A DNA stretch of 11,767 bases from JBGLNJ01 sp034434835. GTDB taxonomy: Bacteria; Chloroflexota; Anaerolineae; Fen-1058. Made by a program: the position numbers and the translations under genes. Every line of letters starts with the position of its first letter. The stretch's first letter is position 1. The stretch spans positions 1 to 11,767 of the forward strand of contig DAOTXX010000184.1 of the NCBI GenBank assembly GCA_034434835.1, in the 5' to 3' direction. This document shows positions 11,737-11,767 of the stretch, piece after piece. The notes under the pieces are model-generated. The model ran no database searches. It was not told where the DNA came from and saw nothing but the letters and a program-made list of their open reading frames with translations.

Positions 11737-11767
11737 GGGGGGGGGGGGGGGGGGGGGGGGCGGGGGG
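11737..11767 (+). other. Poly-G run at contig end, probable sequencing artefact
   Basis: There are 24 consecutive G bases (11737-11760), then C and six more G. A run like this at the very edge of an assembled sequence fits the no-signal G tails of two-colour sequencing rather than genomic DNA. Confidence 0.85.

Overview
This window looks like the end of a metagenomic contig from a GC-rich bacterium, most likely Chloroflexota (Anaerolineae-like). The main support is protein style: a Pro/Thr-rich 'PPTAT' surface protein, an 'ISYQGRL' secreted fibre-like protein, a short secreted protein ending in an 'FLPLILR' tail, a split FeoB, and several M42 aminopeptidases in tandem. The lineage is inferred from these hallmarks; there is no marker gene. 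All protein genes lie on the + strand. The left edge cuts a gene. The right edge ends in an artificial-looking poly-G run.

Layout. (1) 1-2649, iron uptake: the 3' end of a protein with a FeoA domain (probably a DtxR-type metal regulator), then FeoB split into a GTPase gene and a permease gene. The two FeoB genes are coupled by a stop codon that overlaps the next Shine-Dalgarno. A perfect 13-bp hairpin follows. (2) 2696-6719, a probable transcription unit: a promoter, three tandem 10-bp repeats, a single-pass membrane protein with a Pro/Thr-rich low-complexity ectodomain, three consecutive M42 metallo-aminopeptidase paralogues, and an intrinsic terminator. The two M42-M42 junctions each carry a hairpin of similar design but different sequence. 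(3) 6819-10977: an O-antigen-ligase-like polytopic membrane protein fused to TPR repeats, a secreted GYG/GVYG-repeat protein, and a 93-residue secreted protein, then a terminator. (4) 11003-11502: a promoter and a small secreted protein with two LysM domains. (5) 11503-11767: a REP-like palindrome, a promoter, what may be the first bases of a tRNA, and poly-G.

Functionally the window joins ferrous iron import, cytoplasmic peptide degradation (M42 enzymes usually form dodecameric TET particles) and cell-surface construction. No CRISPR array, transposase, phage gene or defence system is visible. The less ordinary items are the three-gene M42 set with its structured junctions, the GYG-repeat fibre protein next to a short protein with a possible C-terminal sorting tail, and the divergent split FeoB. 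None amounts to a clearly new system on sequence alone.
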